Source: Hydractinia symbiolongicarpus
Taxonomy: Eukaryota; Cnidaria; Hydrozoa; Anthoathecata; Hydractiniidae
DNA length: 60,000 bases
Assembly: GCF_029227915.1 (NCBI RefSeq)
Contig: NC_079889.1
Location: 5,458,001-5,518,000 of the forward strand
Direction: 5' to 3'
Positions 32,223-45,069 of this stretch are shown here, in pieces (position 1 is the first letter of the stretch; each line of letters begins with the position of its first letter). A program made the translations under genes and the position numbers. The notes below the pieces were generated by a model that saw only the letters and a program-made list of their open reading frames with translations, made no database searches and was not told where the DNA came from.

Positions 32223-33057
32223 TTGCAGGCGCTTTATTATTTTAAAGGTGATCAATTCCATTTTAAATTTAATCAGAAATTATCTGAAGATTTAGAAGAC
32301 ATCAATTATCTTATTAAAAAAGGTTCTGTGAACACCCAAATAATGTCCTCATCTGACAAAATTTGGGTTTCTAAAATACACAACTCAACATTCAGAGAGT
32401 TGCGGCAACCATAAGACGGCCTATTCTGGCCAATCAGCGTACATAGTAACACTTAAGATGTTGGCAGACCATCGGCTGTAATGCGACTGTTTACACAATT
32501 ATTAAGGAATGTTGTACTATCCCGTTTTCCACGACACTATCAAAACAATTTCTAATAATTAATGTGCTATAAAAAATTCTTAATTTGTCAATGAGGCGCT
32601 ACGAGAGCTTCTTTAGGTCGAATTAAGGAAGTGTCTTCTGCACCACATGTTGTAAATCCCGTTTTAGTCAAGACGGAAGAAGGAAAGAATAGACTTATGC
32701 TGAAAAGCAACACATTTACAAAGAGAAAATTAAGTTTGAGAATCGGAAAGTAGAAGGGAGTTTCTAGATTAGCAAGATTAGAAGTTTTAAGTTTGATATA
32801 AAGCAGGGTTACAATCACATAAAGTTTTCAGAAAAATATCAAAAATTCCTAGGGTTTGCGTGGGTCATAGAAGGAAGGAAAAGGTACCTTGTTTTACAGT
32901 TTTACTGTTTGGTCTTTCTCCTGCCCCGCTTATTTTTACAAAAACAATGAGAGTCATTAGAAAATTAGAGAGGAAATCTGATCAAGATTGCATTATTTAT
33001 TACACTCGTCCCGGAGGAAAGGAGTGTATTGGTTTCGGCTTGTGCGACAAAAAGTGA
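32223..33057 (+). pseudogene. DIRS-like retrotransposon fragment (reverse transcriptase)
   Basis: The clear part is 32590-32985. One frame reads GRIKEVSSAPHVVNPVLVKT, then EEGKNRLMLK; after a shift, SFDIKQGYNHIKF and KYQKFLGFAW; after another, LLFGLSPAPLIFTKTMRVI. FDIKxGYxH, QKFLGFxW and LxFGLSxAPxxFTK are the diagnostic motifs of DIRS/Ngaro reverse transcriptases, where FDIK carries the first catalytic aspartate. The second catalytic box and the tyrosine recombinase are absent. An upstream frame at 32223-32414 (FKGDQFHFKFNQKLSEDLED) could be a gag remnant of the same element, with less certainty. Frameshifts and a stop after SLRIGK make it inactive. Confidence 0.75.
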
Positions 33058-33578
33058 CATGCGATCTGACCAAATATGGTAACTTACCCGCTCCCCCGCG
33101 CCATAATTCTTCTTTTTTTCCGCGACCCTATTTTTCGCTTCTTATCATGTTGTGCGTGTCTTAACCCGTATTTTGCAGACCACAGACCAGTCGTTTATGC
33201 ATCGCTACCGCTGAAGTCGAAGCATGCGCACTGCCCGCTGAGAATCGAAGCACTCTTAGCTGTGTTTTCACATTTCTACGAAATTCTTTTAAAAAATAGT
33301 AGCGGAATATAAATGAAGTATCGCTGGAATATTTATCTTGCTTTCATGCAATCTGCTATCTTGCTAGACTTACTGACCTACTGTTGTTGTACAAAGTGTG
33401 CCTAGTGTGTTGTTGTTCTGCAAAGTCTGCCTTCACTCACTGAAATTTAAAACTGCTAGATCGAGAAGACTTTCAATACCTGGGGAAGCTGCTTTAGGTA
33501 CCAAGGTACGTCGTGCTGAATATTATTCATCATTCCATTGACTTAGTGTATTATTTTATTTCATGTAACTAGCTAATT
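33058..33578. other. No gene recognised
   Basis: Flank between the DIRS-like fragment and the 2A-like fragment. Nothing recognised. Confidence 0.45.
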
Positions 33579-34060
33579 ATGTTTTTCTGCCATGTTTTTA
33601 CGGTATCTTCCTTCTTGCACAAATTTCTATTATTATTGTGCAGGGATATTGAATCTAATCCAGGTCCGGCTTACCATATTAAATCAGTTAATGGGTCATT
33701 TAATCAAGGCGACAAAAAGTTTGGTGAAACTGCTGGTATTCAGTGTATGTGCAATGCTCTTCTAGCTATATGTTGGTCCCAACTCAAAAGAATTTCTTTT
33801 TGAATATCAATTGATTTAGTCATTTGATTTAGATAACATCTTAGAACATGGTGATGCTAATTTTAAGCAGTCAAATTTCAACAGACCCTTGGGATGTTAT
33901 GAGTTACCAACATCAATATTGATCGTTTTCAAATTGCTATAAGTTTCCTGAGTATTACGTCAGCTCTTTTGGGTGATGAACATTACTTCTTAGCTCATGG
34001 ACAAATGCATTCAGAAACAGTTCATTGTGTTTTCGAAAGCATATATTGATTTATAATATT
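33579..34060 (+). pseudogene. 2A-like motif followed by a cysteine-peptidase-like region
   Basis: The open frame from 33579 has a leucine-rich segment and DIESNPGP (33645-33668), the core of 2A ribosome-skipping peptides (D-V/I-E-x-N-P-G-P), though the usual preceding glycine is Arg here. It continues with NQGDKKFGETAGIQCMCNAL and AICWSQLKRISF, then stops. Later, in other frames, DLDNILEHGDANFKQSNF and GCYELPTS follow. QCxCNA looks like a catalytic-cysteine box of an OTU or tegument-type deubiquitinase domain found in some large transposon proteins; this is by resemblance only. Several frameshifts make it inactive. It abuts an endonuclease-like fragment, so both probably come from one transposon polyprotein. 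Confidence 0.55.
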
Positions 34061-34438
34061 CATGATAATCCTGGGGTCAGTTCTGTTTCACTTCGCAAAC
34101 CGTCCTTTTCATCTGATGTTCTTAATGTCATGGTTATTTACAGAAAAGTTAACAGTCATCTGCAGACATTTTACAACATGCTGTCAAGGAAAATTGCAAG
34201 TTCTGACATACATGTTATACTTGAAGATTTCAATATAAATGCCCAAGCTGACCAGCCAGAATTAGCAGATATCATGAATGATTATTCACAAATTGTACCA
34301 GGACCTACTCATCTAGCTGGTGCTATCCTTCATCATGTTTATGTGAAGAGTAGCGTTTTGTCGATGTACTGCATTAATTGCTATGTCAAGTGCATACATT
34401 TCTCTGATCATAATGCTATCAAATTAAGCCTTTAAACG
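34061..34438 (+). pseudogene. Exonuclease/endonuclease/phosphatase-type endonuclease fragment
   Basis: C-terminal half of an EEP (AP-endonuclease-like) domain. The frame reads SDVLNVMVIYRKVNSHLQTF, then VILEDFNINA, in which the usual GDFN box is EDFN, then PTHLAG, ILHHVYVKSS (normally LDHVY) and FSDHNAIKLSL, in which SDH is the catalytic histidine box. Such domains occur in non-LTR retrotransposons and in Helentron-type and other large transposon proteins. The first half of the domain is missing and the two changed key residues suggest decay. It follows the 2A/peptidase fragment directly. Confidence 0.7.
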
Positions 34439-34570
34439 ACACCACGCTGACAAACTGACAAGCCATATTTTGATCAATCAACTTTGCAGCCACTTTTATA
34501 GAGTTACGATGATGATATCATCCTGTTAGCATATTTTAAATATATATTAATATTTATTATATTAAATATA

Positions 34571-35548
<978 letters not shown>

Positions 35549-35745
35549 GAAATCGCATTACGTTCTATGCTGGGGCATATACGATGCACATGGCGACATG
35601 CCTAATCTTATAATGAAAAAAAACGCATTACGTTCCATGCTGGGACATATACGATTTACATGCAGACTTGCCTAATCTTATAATGGAAAGAAAACGCATT
35701 ACGTGCTATGCTGGGACATATACGATTGACATGCAGAATGTTATA
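35549..35745. repeat. 70-71-bp tandem repeat, about 2.7 copies
   Basis: CGCATTACGT starts at 35554, 35624 and 35695, each followed by a variant of TATGCTGGGACATATACGAT and CATGCAGA, with CCTAATCTTATAATG closing the first two. Confidence 0.85.
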
Positions 35746-36263
35746 GAACAATCTTGTGGAGCAGGTTGCTACTTCGTGAAAACGTCAGCGGAACAATGTT
35801 TGTATTAATTTTTTATGTATTAATGCATTATTCGAAACAATATTTATGACTCAATATTATTTGCGTACTAATCATGAAATTTATAATCGATTTGTGAAAC
35901 CATGGGTAAAACTCTCTACGCGGATAAGTTTTCAAGTCTTGTGATTGGTTGATGCAATAAGTTACTCGCTTAATTATTTCCATTGCCTAATCCATGACAC
36001 ATTGGTGTGAGAAAGTTTCGGGTATGCGCATTTTGTTTTGAAATTTCTCAAATCATTTTTCTTTCGAAAATCTCGATCACGATGTGTCGTGAAAACAACG
36101 CATTGAAACGTTATCGGCCTTAGGACGGTGTAGCGCGAAGACAGCGGTGATGTATGGATAGTCGCCTCGGGGAAACGTAGTGTGAGACAGTTATGTGTGG
36201 ATAGTCACGTGTTACGGAGACGTGAGACCGTGCTTAACGAACCGCACAGCTGCGAAGCCGGTT
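35746..36263. other. No gene recognised
   Basis: Slightly GC-richer near 36110-36250 with short repeats of GATAGTC and GTGTG/GAGAC. No coding similarity. Confidence 0.4.
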
Positions 36264-36392
36264 CATGGGTATTTGAACGCGTGCTCTGAGCAATCTGAGG
36301 ATATTGCGCAATATATATGATCGTCCGTCCGATGAACAAAACTTTTCACTGGGTAGTTGAACCCGCGCCCGCTGAACTACGGCCGTAAAGCT
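36264..36392 (-). repeat. Two copies of a tRNA-like B-box motif
   Basis: On the minus strand GTTCAGCGGGCGCGGGTTCA and ACTACCC (right copy) and GCTCAGAGCACGCGTTCAAA and TACCC (left copy) resemble a degenerate tRNA D-arm joined to a B box. Spacing between the two boxes is too short for a tRNA. Possibly a decayed SINE head. Confidence 0.35.
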
Positions 36393-36807
36393 ATATGTCC
36401 ATTTAGCGATTTTGTCGCTATTTCGCAAAATATAAGTAATAGAATACTCATGAACATGCACATATACAGAAACGACGAGTGTTTCAAACCGTCAAGGTTT
36501 CTTGTTGACAATGGTTTTGGCACTAATAAGAATTGCAAAAAACGACAAGATTCCCTATTTGTTCAAAAATCTTTACAACTTTCAGGTTCGTAGAAAAAAC
36601 AGTTCGGGAACCTGAATAGCACTTACCGTGGCTAGATATCTTGATGAACCTGATAGAAATGAAGTGGCAAATACTCAAAAAAATGAGTGGATTTAACGGA
36701 AAGTTCAATAAACGTTTATACTCCTTTTCATAAATTCGCGATGACGTAATCGCGTTAACACGAAAACGAGGTAGCCGTTGTGTACTTTCTTCATAATAAA
36801 AATCGCA
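36393..36807. other. 5' flank of the THAP transposase remnant
   Basis: No gene recognised. Contains GATGACGTAATCGCG near 36740 and no clear terminal inverted repeat. Confidence 0.4.
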
Positions 36808-37993
36808 ATGGCGGATAGTGTGTCAAAAAAAACGTAAACAAAGAACAAAAAGTCTTGGAAAGCAATGTGTAGTCTGGGTTTGTGATAATACTGGTTTAGT
36901 AGAGTTTGAAGGTGAACAGATTTCAACAGCAACAAGTTCTTTCACGTTTCCAAAAAATGTTAGTGAGAGAAAAGTGTGGTGTAGTAGAATCAAACGTGTG
37001 GGTGGAAAGGACAACTTTCGTTCCAACCACACTGTTCTGTGTGAAAAACACTTTTCTGAAACGGACATTATTCGACCTCCCGGCGGTACTTTGAGACGTC
37101 TAAAGAAGGGTGCAAGACCTGTGCTTTTGAAGACAATGGTAAAAGATGATTCGAGTAGAAGAAAGCCACCAGTTGACCGACCATCTCCACGAAAAAAATT
37201 CAGAAATTCAGTGTCAGAAATTGCACCACCTGAACCTGAAATGGATGTATTTGAAGAAAATTTTTTTGCCATAGATTCTTCTACTCAAACAGAAAAATCA
37301 GCAGATTTACAAAAGCAAATTTCTATGTTAATAGAAGAAAATAAGACCTTGAAAGCAAATACAAGTACAGTTAAATGTAAATTTGTTGAACAAGTGCTGA
37401 TGGAATCACTACACTGGTTAGCCATCGGTTGATATTTTCCGGGGAATGTTAATATTTTAAATGCTGGTGAGAATGGCGAGAACATTGTATTATATAACAA
37501 CCAACAAGTCAAGGGGGATTCATCAAGAGGTAGACCTCGTACTTTATCACCATTAGAAAGTTTCTTATTGACATTGGTGAGACTAAGACGAAACTTTGAT
37601 ATTTTTCACCTATCATATCTTTTTCAAGCATCAGAAGGTACGATAACTAATACGATATTAACTTGGATAAATTTTATGCATATAAAATTTGGATCTGTTT
37701 GCATATGGCCCACAAGGAAACAAGTAAAAGCAGTCATGTATGTATCAATGAAAGACAAATTCCCTAATGTACGCTGCATCATAGACTGTGTCGAATTCAA
37801 AATAGCAGTACCATCCTCACTTGTGATACATAAGCTCATGTATTCTAATTACAAAAGCCACACAACTGTTAAAGTTTTAGTTGGCATTGCACCTGGTGGT
37901 GGCTTCACATTTGTATCTTCAGCTTATCCCGGAAGTATTTCAGACAAAAACATTGTTATCAAAAGTGGTTTTTTGTATCATCGGTTAGAATAA
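36808..37993 (+). pseudogene. THAP plus DDE (Harbinger/ISL2EU-type) transposase, nearly intact
   Basis: DNA transposase. The original start is probably ATG at 36808; a shift in the A-run at 36825-36832 moves to the frame that carries the THAP zinc finger: CVVWVC, the FPKN and W residues, and LCEKHF (the C2CH ligands). A linker (PSPRKKF) and a short coiled coil (DLQKQISMLIEENKTL) follow. A TGA at 37430-37432 interrupts, but the frame is the same on both sides. The catalytic part reads RPRTLSPLESFLLTL, CIIDCVEFKI (first D), YSNYKSHTTVKVLVGI and GSISDKNIV (second D), then ends at 37993 before the third acidic residue. One stop, one A-run slip and a 3' truncation are the only lesions, so it is a recent loss. 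Confidence 0.8.
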
Positions 37994-38453
37994 TGCTGCC
38001 TGGATCTGAAAATATAAGAAAATATGTCTGTCTTAATACAATTATAAACAATTTTTTAGCAAATTTATAGTGAATAATAATCCTTGTGTTTTCCCTGTCT
38101 AACTTGTTGAAGGTCCATGTATCTATATGCTATCACTGACCTACTGAGACATCATTGAAGAGCTCTTGAAAATCTTCAACCTCCAGTTCAACTTCATGTT
38201 GATCTTCCTTTTTGTTGTATAAAATATATATAATAAAGTACTTCGAAGCGTGAGCCTCGTGTAATGTATTGTTGCTATTCAAATAGCAGTTTTTGATGAT
38301 TTTAGTTTAAAAAAATAGCTGTAATTTGTTTTGTGAATACCAGATAAACCTTCTCAGACACCTTCTTGCCAACGAATGATTATTTTTAATGTTTATCACT
38401 GAAACGCAGCAAAAAATAATGGAGATAATTCTTTTTGTACGGGAACTTGATAA
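37994..38453. other. No gene recognised
   Basis: Region between the truncated transposase and the minus-strand THAP frame. On the minus strand a short acidic stretch (EVELEVEDFQELF, near 38160-38200) is open but has no partner. Confidence 0.4.
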
Positions 38454-38708
38454 TTAATAGTAAGCTAAGTAACCTAGTAAGCTTAACTTTCTTTGAACAA
38501 TTTGTTTCTCAGAAAAATGTTTTTCACAAATATTAAGGGTACAATTTTCAATTTGTGTCTTTAAAAGATTGTCCACCACTGTATCTTTCGTGATAACAGC
38601 TACAAGTTTTTCCCTCCAGGAAAAGCTATATTCATCATTTCCAAATATCGTACAATATTTGTATCTGGAACTGGAGCAGCCATATATAGAACATTTTTCT
38701 CCACGCAT
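38454..38708 (-). CDS. Single THAP-type zinc finger, partial gene or exon
   Basis: From ATG at 38708 the frame reads MRGEKCSIYGCSSSRYK, then WREKLVAVITKD and NICEKHFSEKQI, and stops at 38454. CxxxxC and CxxH at this spacing, with W and F in the expected places, fit the C2CH DNA-binding THAP fold. It is not the same THAP as at 36.9 kb: the sequence between the ligands is quite different, and it is on the other strand. The frame ends soon after the domain, with no transposase or effector part nearby. It may be one exon of a host THAP protein, or a transposon fragment. Confidence 0.55.
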   Translation of the reverse strand: MRGEKCSIYGCSSSRYKYCTIFGNDEYSFSWREKLVAVITKDTVVDNLLKTQIENCTLNICEKHFSEKQIVQRKLSLLGYLAYY

Positions 38709-40067
38709 AACATTGCATTCAATCTCAAGGTTTAAAGTATAGCACAGTAATGATGTAATGTCAACAAACGAATGTTGAATTTTGCCGCTAATAAAGTTTA
38801 TTTCTTGCACACTAAAATAGGCTGGATACGAGAAAATCCGGAATACGACCTCGATACGGGACGCGGAGCGCCCTTGCTGCAGTGCCCAGACTATCTCTCT
38901 TTCTTATGACTATGGTTAAATAATGTTGGCTAGGATAAAAAGCTCTTGTACTAAACTAAATAAAAACCTTCTTCCTCGATAAATGTAAAGATCTGTGTAT
39001 GCATGTCTAATGACAATCAAACAAAATGCTAAAAAAAAGTTAGAAACTAAGTTTTGTAATAACTAATATTTAAATGATTATAAGCAAAAATCTATGGAAG
39101 TTTAATATTTAAAGACAAATAGAGTCACAGCTGCTAATACTCTACGAAGAGAGAAGATTTGTGTCAAACTAGAATCAAAATTGGGATTCGTAAATGTTGT
39201 TCGCAACAAACCAATATACGATAATATAAGAAAATAAACTAGCTGCCTTTTCAAAAACTTCTTCAAGAAGAAAAACGCTTGCTTGATGAACAAACCAAAT
39301 GAAAAGGAAATAAACTTGTTTATAAGTGGGAGGTAAGCTTCAATTTGCAGCTTAATGCCGAGACTGACATTAGCTACTAAATTATACTACCGAGAGACAC
39401 AGTTTTTACAAAATTAATATCACATGTTTTAACTTATACATATCATATTGTGGTTAACAAGTAAATTTTTTCACTTTGTATGTCCAGTTCACGACGACCT
39501 AGCATAAAAATATAACAAAGTTAACAGGTGAACCGTCATAGCCATTTTGTCGATGAATCACATTTACTCGCCCTATGCCAAAAAATTGAAAGTGCATTAA
39601 ATTTGTTAAGTAAATGGCGTTGTTGATTTGAAACTTGAAATGGAGTGCTTTTATACCAATCTGATGAAAGATAATTTTGTTAGAAAATTACGCATTTAAT
39701 GAAATAGCATAAAATTAAGAAGATTTTCGGTAAAATGTTTGTTTCTAGGCCTATGAAAAAAGATCTTTTAGATAAATAGAACTGTAATCGCGTTTCAAGC
39801 CACACCTTGATTGAGCTTTACCTTGCATATGTGCATATGAATATTACTTTTCGAAGAACATCAGACACTCTACCAAATCAGGTCCCAATAAACGCTCACG
39901 AAATTAAAATACAAAAATTATTTTTTTACTTAACAACACTATCCAAAAACCATAAAAATGAGATATTACGTGCTCTCTCGTTTCTGTTACACAACTGTCC
40001 CTAAATTCACAAGTAGAAGTCAAAAATTCAAAAGCAAAAAGTCACGTGATTTCCCAAGTACATAATG
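38709..40067. other. No gene recognised
   Basis: AT-rich. A fragment of the repeat TGTTGGCTAGGATAAAAAGC occurs near 38921 (also at 5930 and in the 10353 hairpin). Confidence 0.5.
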
Positions 40068-40090
40068 TTAACCCTATTTTTACCAGCGCC
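40068..40090. repeat. Isolated TTAACCCTATT terminus
   Basis: TTAACCCTATTTTTACC matches the ends of the TTAA-flanked elements at 29928, 50410 and 59124. No partner end found nearby. Confidence 0.4.
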
Positions 40091-41624
40091 TAGTTGTTAA
40101 AAAACACAGAGAAACAATCCTCGCTTCTTTTAAAAGTCCCATAACGTTAGTAAAAATTAAAATTAACTTTGTAAAAATAACACTCATAGTTTATTTATTA
40201 ATTTATAAAAAGAACTTAGCTTGAAACCTTGTATGATATGGTTTGATAAAAAGAGCGAAAAAAGTCACATCACTCTTCCTGAGTTCCTTAATTTAGCCAT
40301 TTTCATACAAATTTTGGCTAGGATACAGGTACAGAAAATATGTTATAATCAGCCGAAAGAAATGTCCTTGAAATATACGGCGCTGGTATGTCGAGCCTAA
40401 ATTATGCCGGTAAACCGCAAAAAGAGTTTCGAGTAAAATTTTAAGTTATTCGCAAAAATATGATTTTCTTTCATTTCTCTGAGTGGACTCCCTTATGGTC
40501 AATATGCCATACTAATCTTTTCGGTTGGCTTTGCTTTTTAAATACTTTCTAAGCAAAATGAAAAGAACAAACATAGGACGGATGGCCGAAAAGTGTAAGA
40601 CGTCAGCCCCAGAAAAACTGTCACTTAAAGCTGGAAAGTTTAAAGTGCATAGGTTGAAACCAACTCTGTCCGAAAATTTAGTTACCATTTCGGAAGTAGC
40701 GCACATCGATAGACAACGGAAGTTGACACCTGACCATCGAGATTCTATTATAATTATGTTGAAATATAAAACACTTTTTATTACGCAAATACAATTTTTA
40801 TTAAACAATCTTATCTTTTTTTAAAAAACAATATGTAACACATATTAATAAGTTGGCTTACTTTTGGAGTCTAAAATCTCTACAATTAGTCTATTTCCAT
40901 TAAAAATTTATTCCCATAAAAATTACTTCCTTTAAACAATACACACAATACTTTCCTGAATTTGAAAAGTTGGATTACATGCAGACTCGAAAAGTCAAAC
41001 CGGTTTAACTCTTTTTATTAAATTATCGAATAATCACGGTTTTGAGAGCGGATATAACAAATTTTTGGCTTTGCTATTGACTATTACTCGAAACTACCCC
41101 TAAAAATCTCTACGAAACCCCAATAATTGGAAGAATATAATAACTCTTGTTAGAATTAACCTTAGAGATTAAAAGTTACAACACAATTTTTTTTCATCTA
41201 ATAGAATTCTTCTGTTTGTTTAGAAACGTAATTAATCCGATTTCCCGATTTTTTCGAATTTTACACGTAAATCGGGAAAGAACTGTTCACGCGAGCTATG
41301 TAAAAGCCCGAATGTATGTTAAAGAACTTTTATTTATAGAAACTTCGAACAGAATGGAAAATTCGCTCTAGAACTAAAGTAATTGAATTTTAAGCTGATA
41401 GTGGCATTTGGAATAAATTTTAAGCTTTTGATAACGTCACAAAAATTGTGCTGACATAAGGAAAAATTTATTACTGCCATTTTGTTCCTTTTCGGATGTA
41501 CTATAAGTGGGCCAATTTTGGTTCAATTTGGACAAACCTATGAAAAGTTATTGTAAGGGGGGGGCCCGGTCGTAATATGTTCAAAAAACCCTGGACCGAA
41601 CAAGGTTAATACAAACAACGTTTT
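40091..41624. other. No gene recognised
   Basis: AT-rich. An open frame at 40525-40824 has no recognisable features. A G-rich run (GGGGGGGGCCCGG) lies near 41560. Confidence 0.45.
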
Positions 41625-41990
41625 CTTAGATTTCTACAAATGTCGCCAAAGTTATTTGATCTCCTCAATGTCGTTTCACACACAATACAGCTGCAGAGCG
41701 ACTCGCTGTCACCCTACGATCTTTAACATCTTGTGAATCTCAGCAATATTTGTCTTTTTCATTTCGAATTGGACGGTCAACACTCTTCAATATGACGAAC
41801 ATGCGATGCTATTTCTCTTCCTTTGTCTGAGACACTACTAAGTGATGATGATGATTGGGAACAAATACCGACTTCCAAGAAATTTTAATTTGTCCAATGT
41901 CATAGTACAATTGATGGAAAGCACATACGAAGTTCTAAGGATTCTGGTACACTGTGATGCTAGCTACTGTTTCTCATAATACAGCGTTTG
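41625..41990 (+). pseudogene. PIF/Harbinger transposase fragment
   Basis: Three frames together show a Harbinger (HARBI1-like) nuclease N-terminus: FLQMSPKLFDLLNVV near 41630, AAERLAVTLRSLTSCESQQY and LSFSFRIGRSTLF near 41690-41790, then DDDDWEQIPTSKKF near 41845, and IDGKHIRSSKDSGT near 41910, where IDGKH carries the first catalytic aspartate. Frameshifts separate these blocks, and everything after the first catalytic motif is missing. The family pattern (ERLxxTLRxL, FRIGxST, IDGKH) is diagnostic. It is older than the THAP-type copy at 36.8 kb, and unrelated to it in sequence. Confidence 0.75.
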
Positions 41991-44900
41991 AACATGTGGG
42001 TTAAACAACGATAGTGGTTAAATAGCTCAATCGGGCAGAAATTGAAAAATAAATGAAATGCACTTAACAAATCCAACTACCGTTGATTGCTTGCGACTTA
42101 CTAACAAATTGTACTAACAATACTTCGTATTTAGTGCTAATCACAAATGTTCGCAGGTTGAGGTGAAGACAAGACACTCTAGATATGCGCAAACAATCAA
42201 GAACTATGGTAATAGTGAGTGTGGTTGAATGACAGAGGGATTAAATCTGTGGAAAATAAATAAAGAACAATATTTTGGACACATTGTTTTTACATTTGTT
42301 TGTTCAACATAACTTTTATCTGTGCCTTTAAGGAACAGTTTGTTTCAAAAGCGTAATCGTATGCTAGCGTAAAACAATCTATGGATTACGCCTGTTCACA
42401 TTTTCATTGCGTGTAGTTTCCAAAGTTATTGTACCTTGCAGATGGTTTATCTTTGTTGCTTGCAAACTGTTACGTCTTGCATTTGAAAATTAGATTTTTG
42501 ATTTCAAACTTTATATGCGCTTTGCAAACTTAGAAAGTATCATTTTTCCAAGTACGTCATCCTCATCTTTAACTTTCTTGTTTTCGCTAACATTAGTTGC
42601 AGTATGTTATTGCAATTGAGTATCGTGACTCACCTTTCTCTGCTAGTAATGGCTTACACCTTTTATTTTGGGGCTTCAGATTCGGAGATTTAAGTAAGGA
42701 GCATGGAAAGCTGGTGAGGTATCAAAAGCTTGTGTCGTATGGGGTACCTGTGACGTTTGAGATACCTGTAATGAATCATATACTGGCGACGTATCTAAGA
42801 CATCATCACTATATTCAGGGACTTTAGTGTAGATAATGTCTTGTACGGGACTGGCCTCTGTCAATGTACCATAATTTCAACATTAGTGAGCCTTATCATA
42901 GCCTTATCATAGAGTCAAGGGTATAGTCTCACTAGCTTAGACAGTGCTCTCTCTGCTACTTTCCTCCTTTAGATTTCAGTACTTAAAATCTTCGTATGTT
43001 GTCACTGTCTTGCTTTTACTTCCTTATGCAATACTCTCATCAAAGCCATACTGAGCAAACAAAAGATTTCTTCGATGTTGAACATACTCATCTCAAGCAC
43101 ACGATCTTATTATCAAAACCTTTTGATACTACAATTTTTTATTTTACTTATAAAAATAAAAGGAACTACTTCCTCGAGCTAGTCTGGCTTGTCATAGTAT
43201 CTTACCTAATACAAAAAATGCTTCTGTTAGCATGGAAATCTACCCTTAAAAATCAGTACCGCAAAAGTCTTTCTTATTTAAAAAATAAAAAAGTTCCCAA
43301 ACTTTAATGAAAGTTAGGAAACGTCTTAATAGAAGCTGACCACACATAATACAAAGATTATGATATGTTAACGAATGCGGGGTAGTACACCCCTCTTAAG
43401 ACACCGGTTGTTAACAAATAAGTTTATATAGGTATTGCGAAAAAGCTAAACAGGACTTTCGCATCTGATGATGTATGTATACTTTTCAAGACAGTTTCCA
43501 TCAAATAAAAAGAGTTCGTGCGAAAATTATTTTAATATAAAACATTAATGATGTCAATTACAAAGAAATAAATGATGACGAACCAGTGCGGCGCCAGTCA
43601 CTTGAAATATGAATGTTTAATTTTTTTTTTTTAATATTTGAATTAGGTTGTAATTAATAAAATAAATTTATAAGTGTCACACAAAATTTTTCCAGAAATT
43701 TACCCCTATCACCCCTCCGCCTAAGTTGTTTACCCAAAAATTGGTAGATTCCATATCTTACCTCTTATTGTAAAAAATGAACGTAATTGTATAAATTTTT
43801 AGCTTTGCCTTATGTCAACTTTGTTTCCCGGAACAGCAACAGCATCCCAGTCAGCATATCTACACAGAAAATAATCGTGTGACTAGGTTGGTGTGTTTTT
43901 ATTTTGAATTTAGTGCAATTATTTGTACTTATGAAAAGCACGACTGAATAACAAGTGCTAAACATAAAGTTCATTTGTGATAAAGAAATTAGAAAATAGT
44001 TTGTATGTTCGAAGGTTTTTTAAAAAATAGAACATATACTAACTAAGACGGATCACTTAGAAATAAAACATGTGGCGTCCATTTTTGGGAACATTACTGC
44101 AAATACAATAGCATGACACCAAAACAATTTTAGCCAATCTACACCACCTTTATGCGTAGGCAGCTTGCCAATGACCCCGTCTTTGGTTTTAAAAGTTAAA
44201 TATGACAAAAAAAGAATGTCCCGTCCTTGTCTAGTGTTTTGATAAAAGCTTCAAATAAGTTATATAAAAAGTATATAAAAAAGATAATCAATAAAACATG
44301 AAGCAGTAAAATGTGGACATAAGTAATCTCAGTTTTATTCCCAACTAAAATATTTGTTTATTGCGAAACACACTGACGAGAACAGACAGAAAAGAGTCTA
44401 TTTTTTACAGCCCTTAAAAATAAAATTTCGTCACAAATTAGCGGCTAAATCCGTATTCACTTACCTAGACACACGTTGTAAAATTTATCTCAGGCGTTTT
44501 TACTTTACCTGTTAGTCAGAAGAGAATGGGAATACATGGTAAGTGATATTTTTACTACTTTATGTTTAAAGCTAGCTATAAAACACATTATTCTGCTCCT
44601 ACAAACACGAGGGTTATATTGTTAAGAGTAACATGAAAAGTGTTACCTCATGAAAGAGAACAAAATTCCCTGCGAACATGTTTGTTAGTATTTGTATGTC
44701 TTACTTTGGAGAAATTTTTCTCTTCTCGAAAAAGATCCTCCTTGTGCGAGTGCTCATGAAGCAATATTAAACGACCCGTATATGCATTTTATGTTTCAAA
44801 AATGTCTGCATTGATAGCTACACTGTGTTTGCATTTACATAAGTTCAAATTACCATATACGATGCATACCCATAAATAAATTTCCTTCAATACCAACCAG

Positions 44901-45069
44901 AACAACCAGTAAAACATTTTCAGTGATGCGTCATTTGAGTTATTCTTTTTTAAAATACAAATACAACCAGGTTACTCAACTAAAATAGATACGAAAATTT
45001 TTCAATTTTATCGAGTAAGTTTGAAATCATTTATTGTGGCTAATTTCATCCTGGATGAAGTAGTTATAT
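41991..45069. other. No gene recognised
   Basis: Long AT-rich stretch. Open frames at 42676-42864 (minus, Ser/Thr/Pro-rich) and 42996-43307 (plus) have no family features or clear splice context. A short tandem AGCCTTATCAT occurs near 42890. Confidence 0.45.

Noticed and set aside
36264-36392. tRNA genes
   Set aside because: A-box and B-box-like parts are too close, and no cloverleaf or acceptor stem can be formed.
36823-37272. 149-residue minus-strand frame
   Set aside because: Antisense of the THAP domain, which has all its zinc ligands on the plus strand.
40525-40824. 99-residue plus-strand frame
   Set aside because: A comparable open frame exists on the minus strand over the same bases, and neither has a recognisable domain.
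42676-43307. Frames at 42676-42864 (minus) and 42996-43307 (plus) as exons
   Set aside because: No domain, no splice-site pairing and low-complexity composition.
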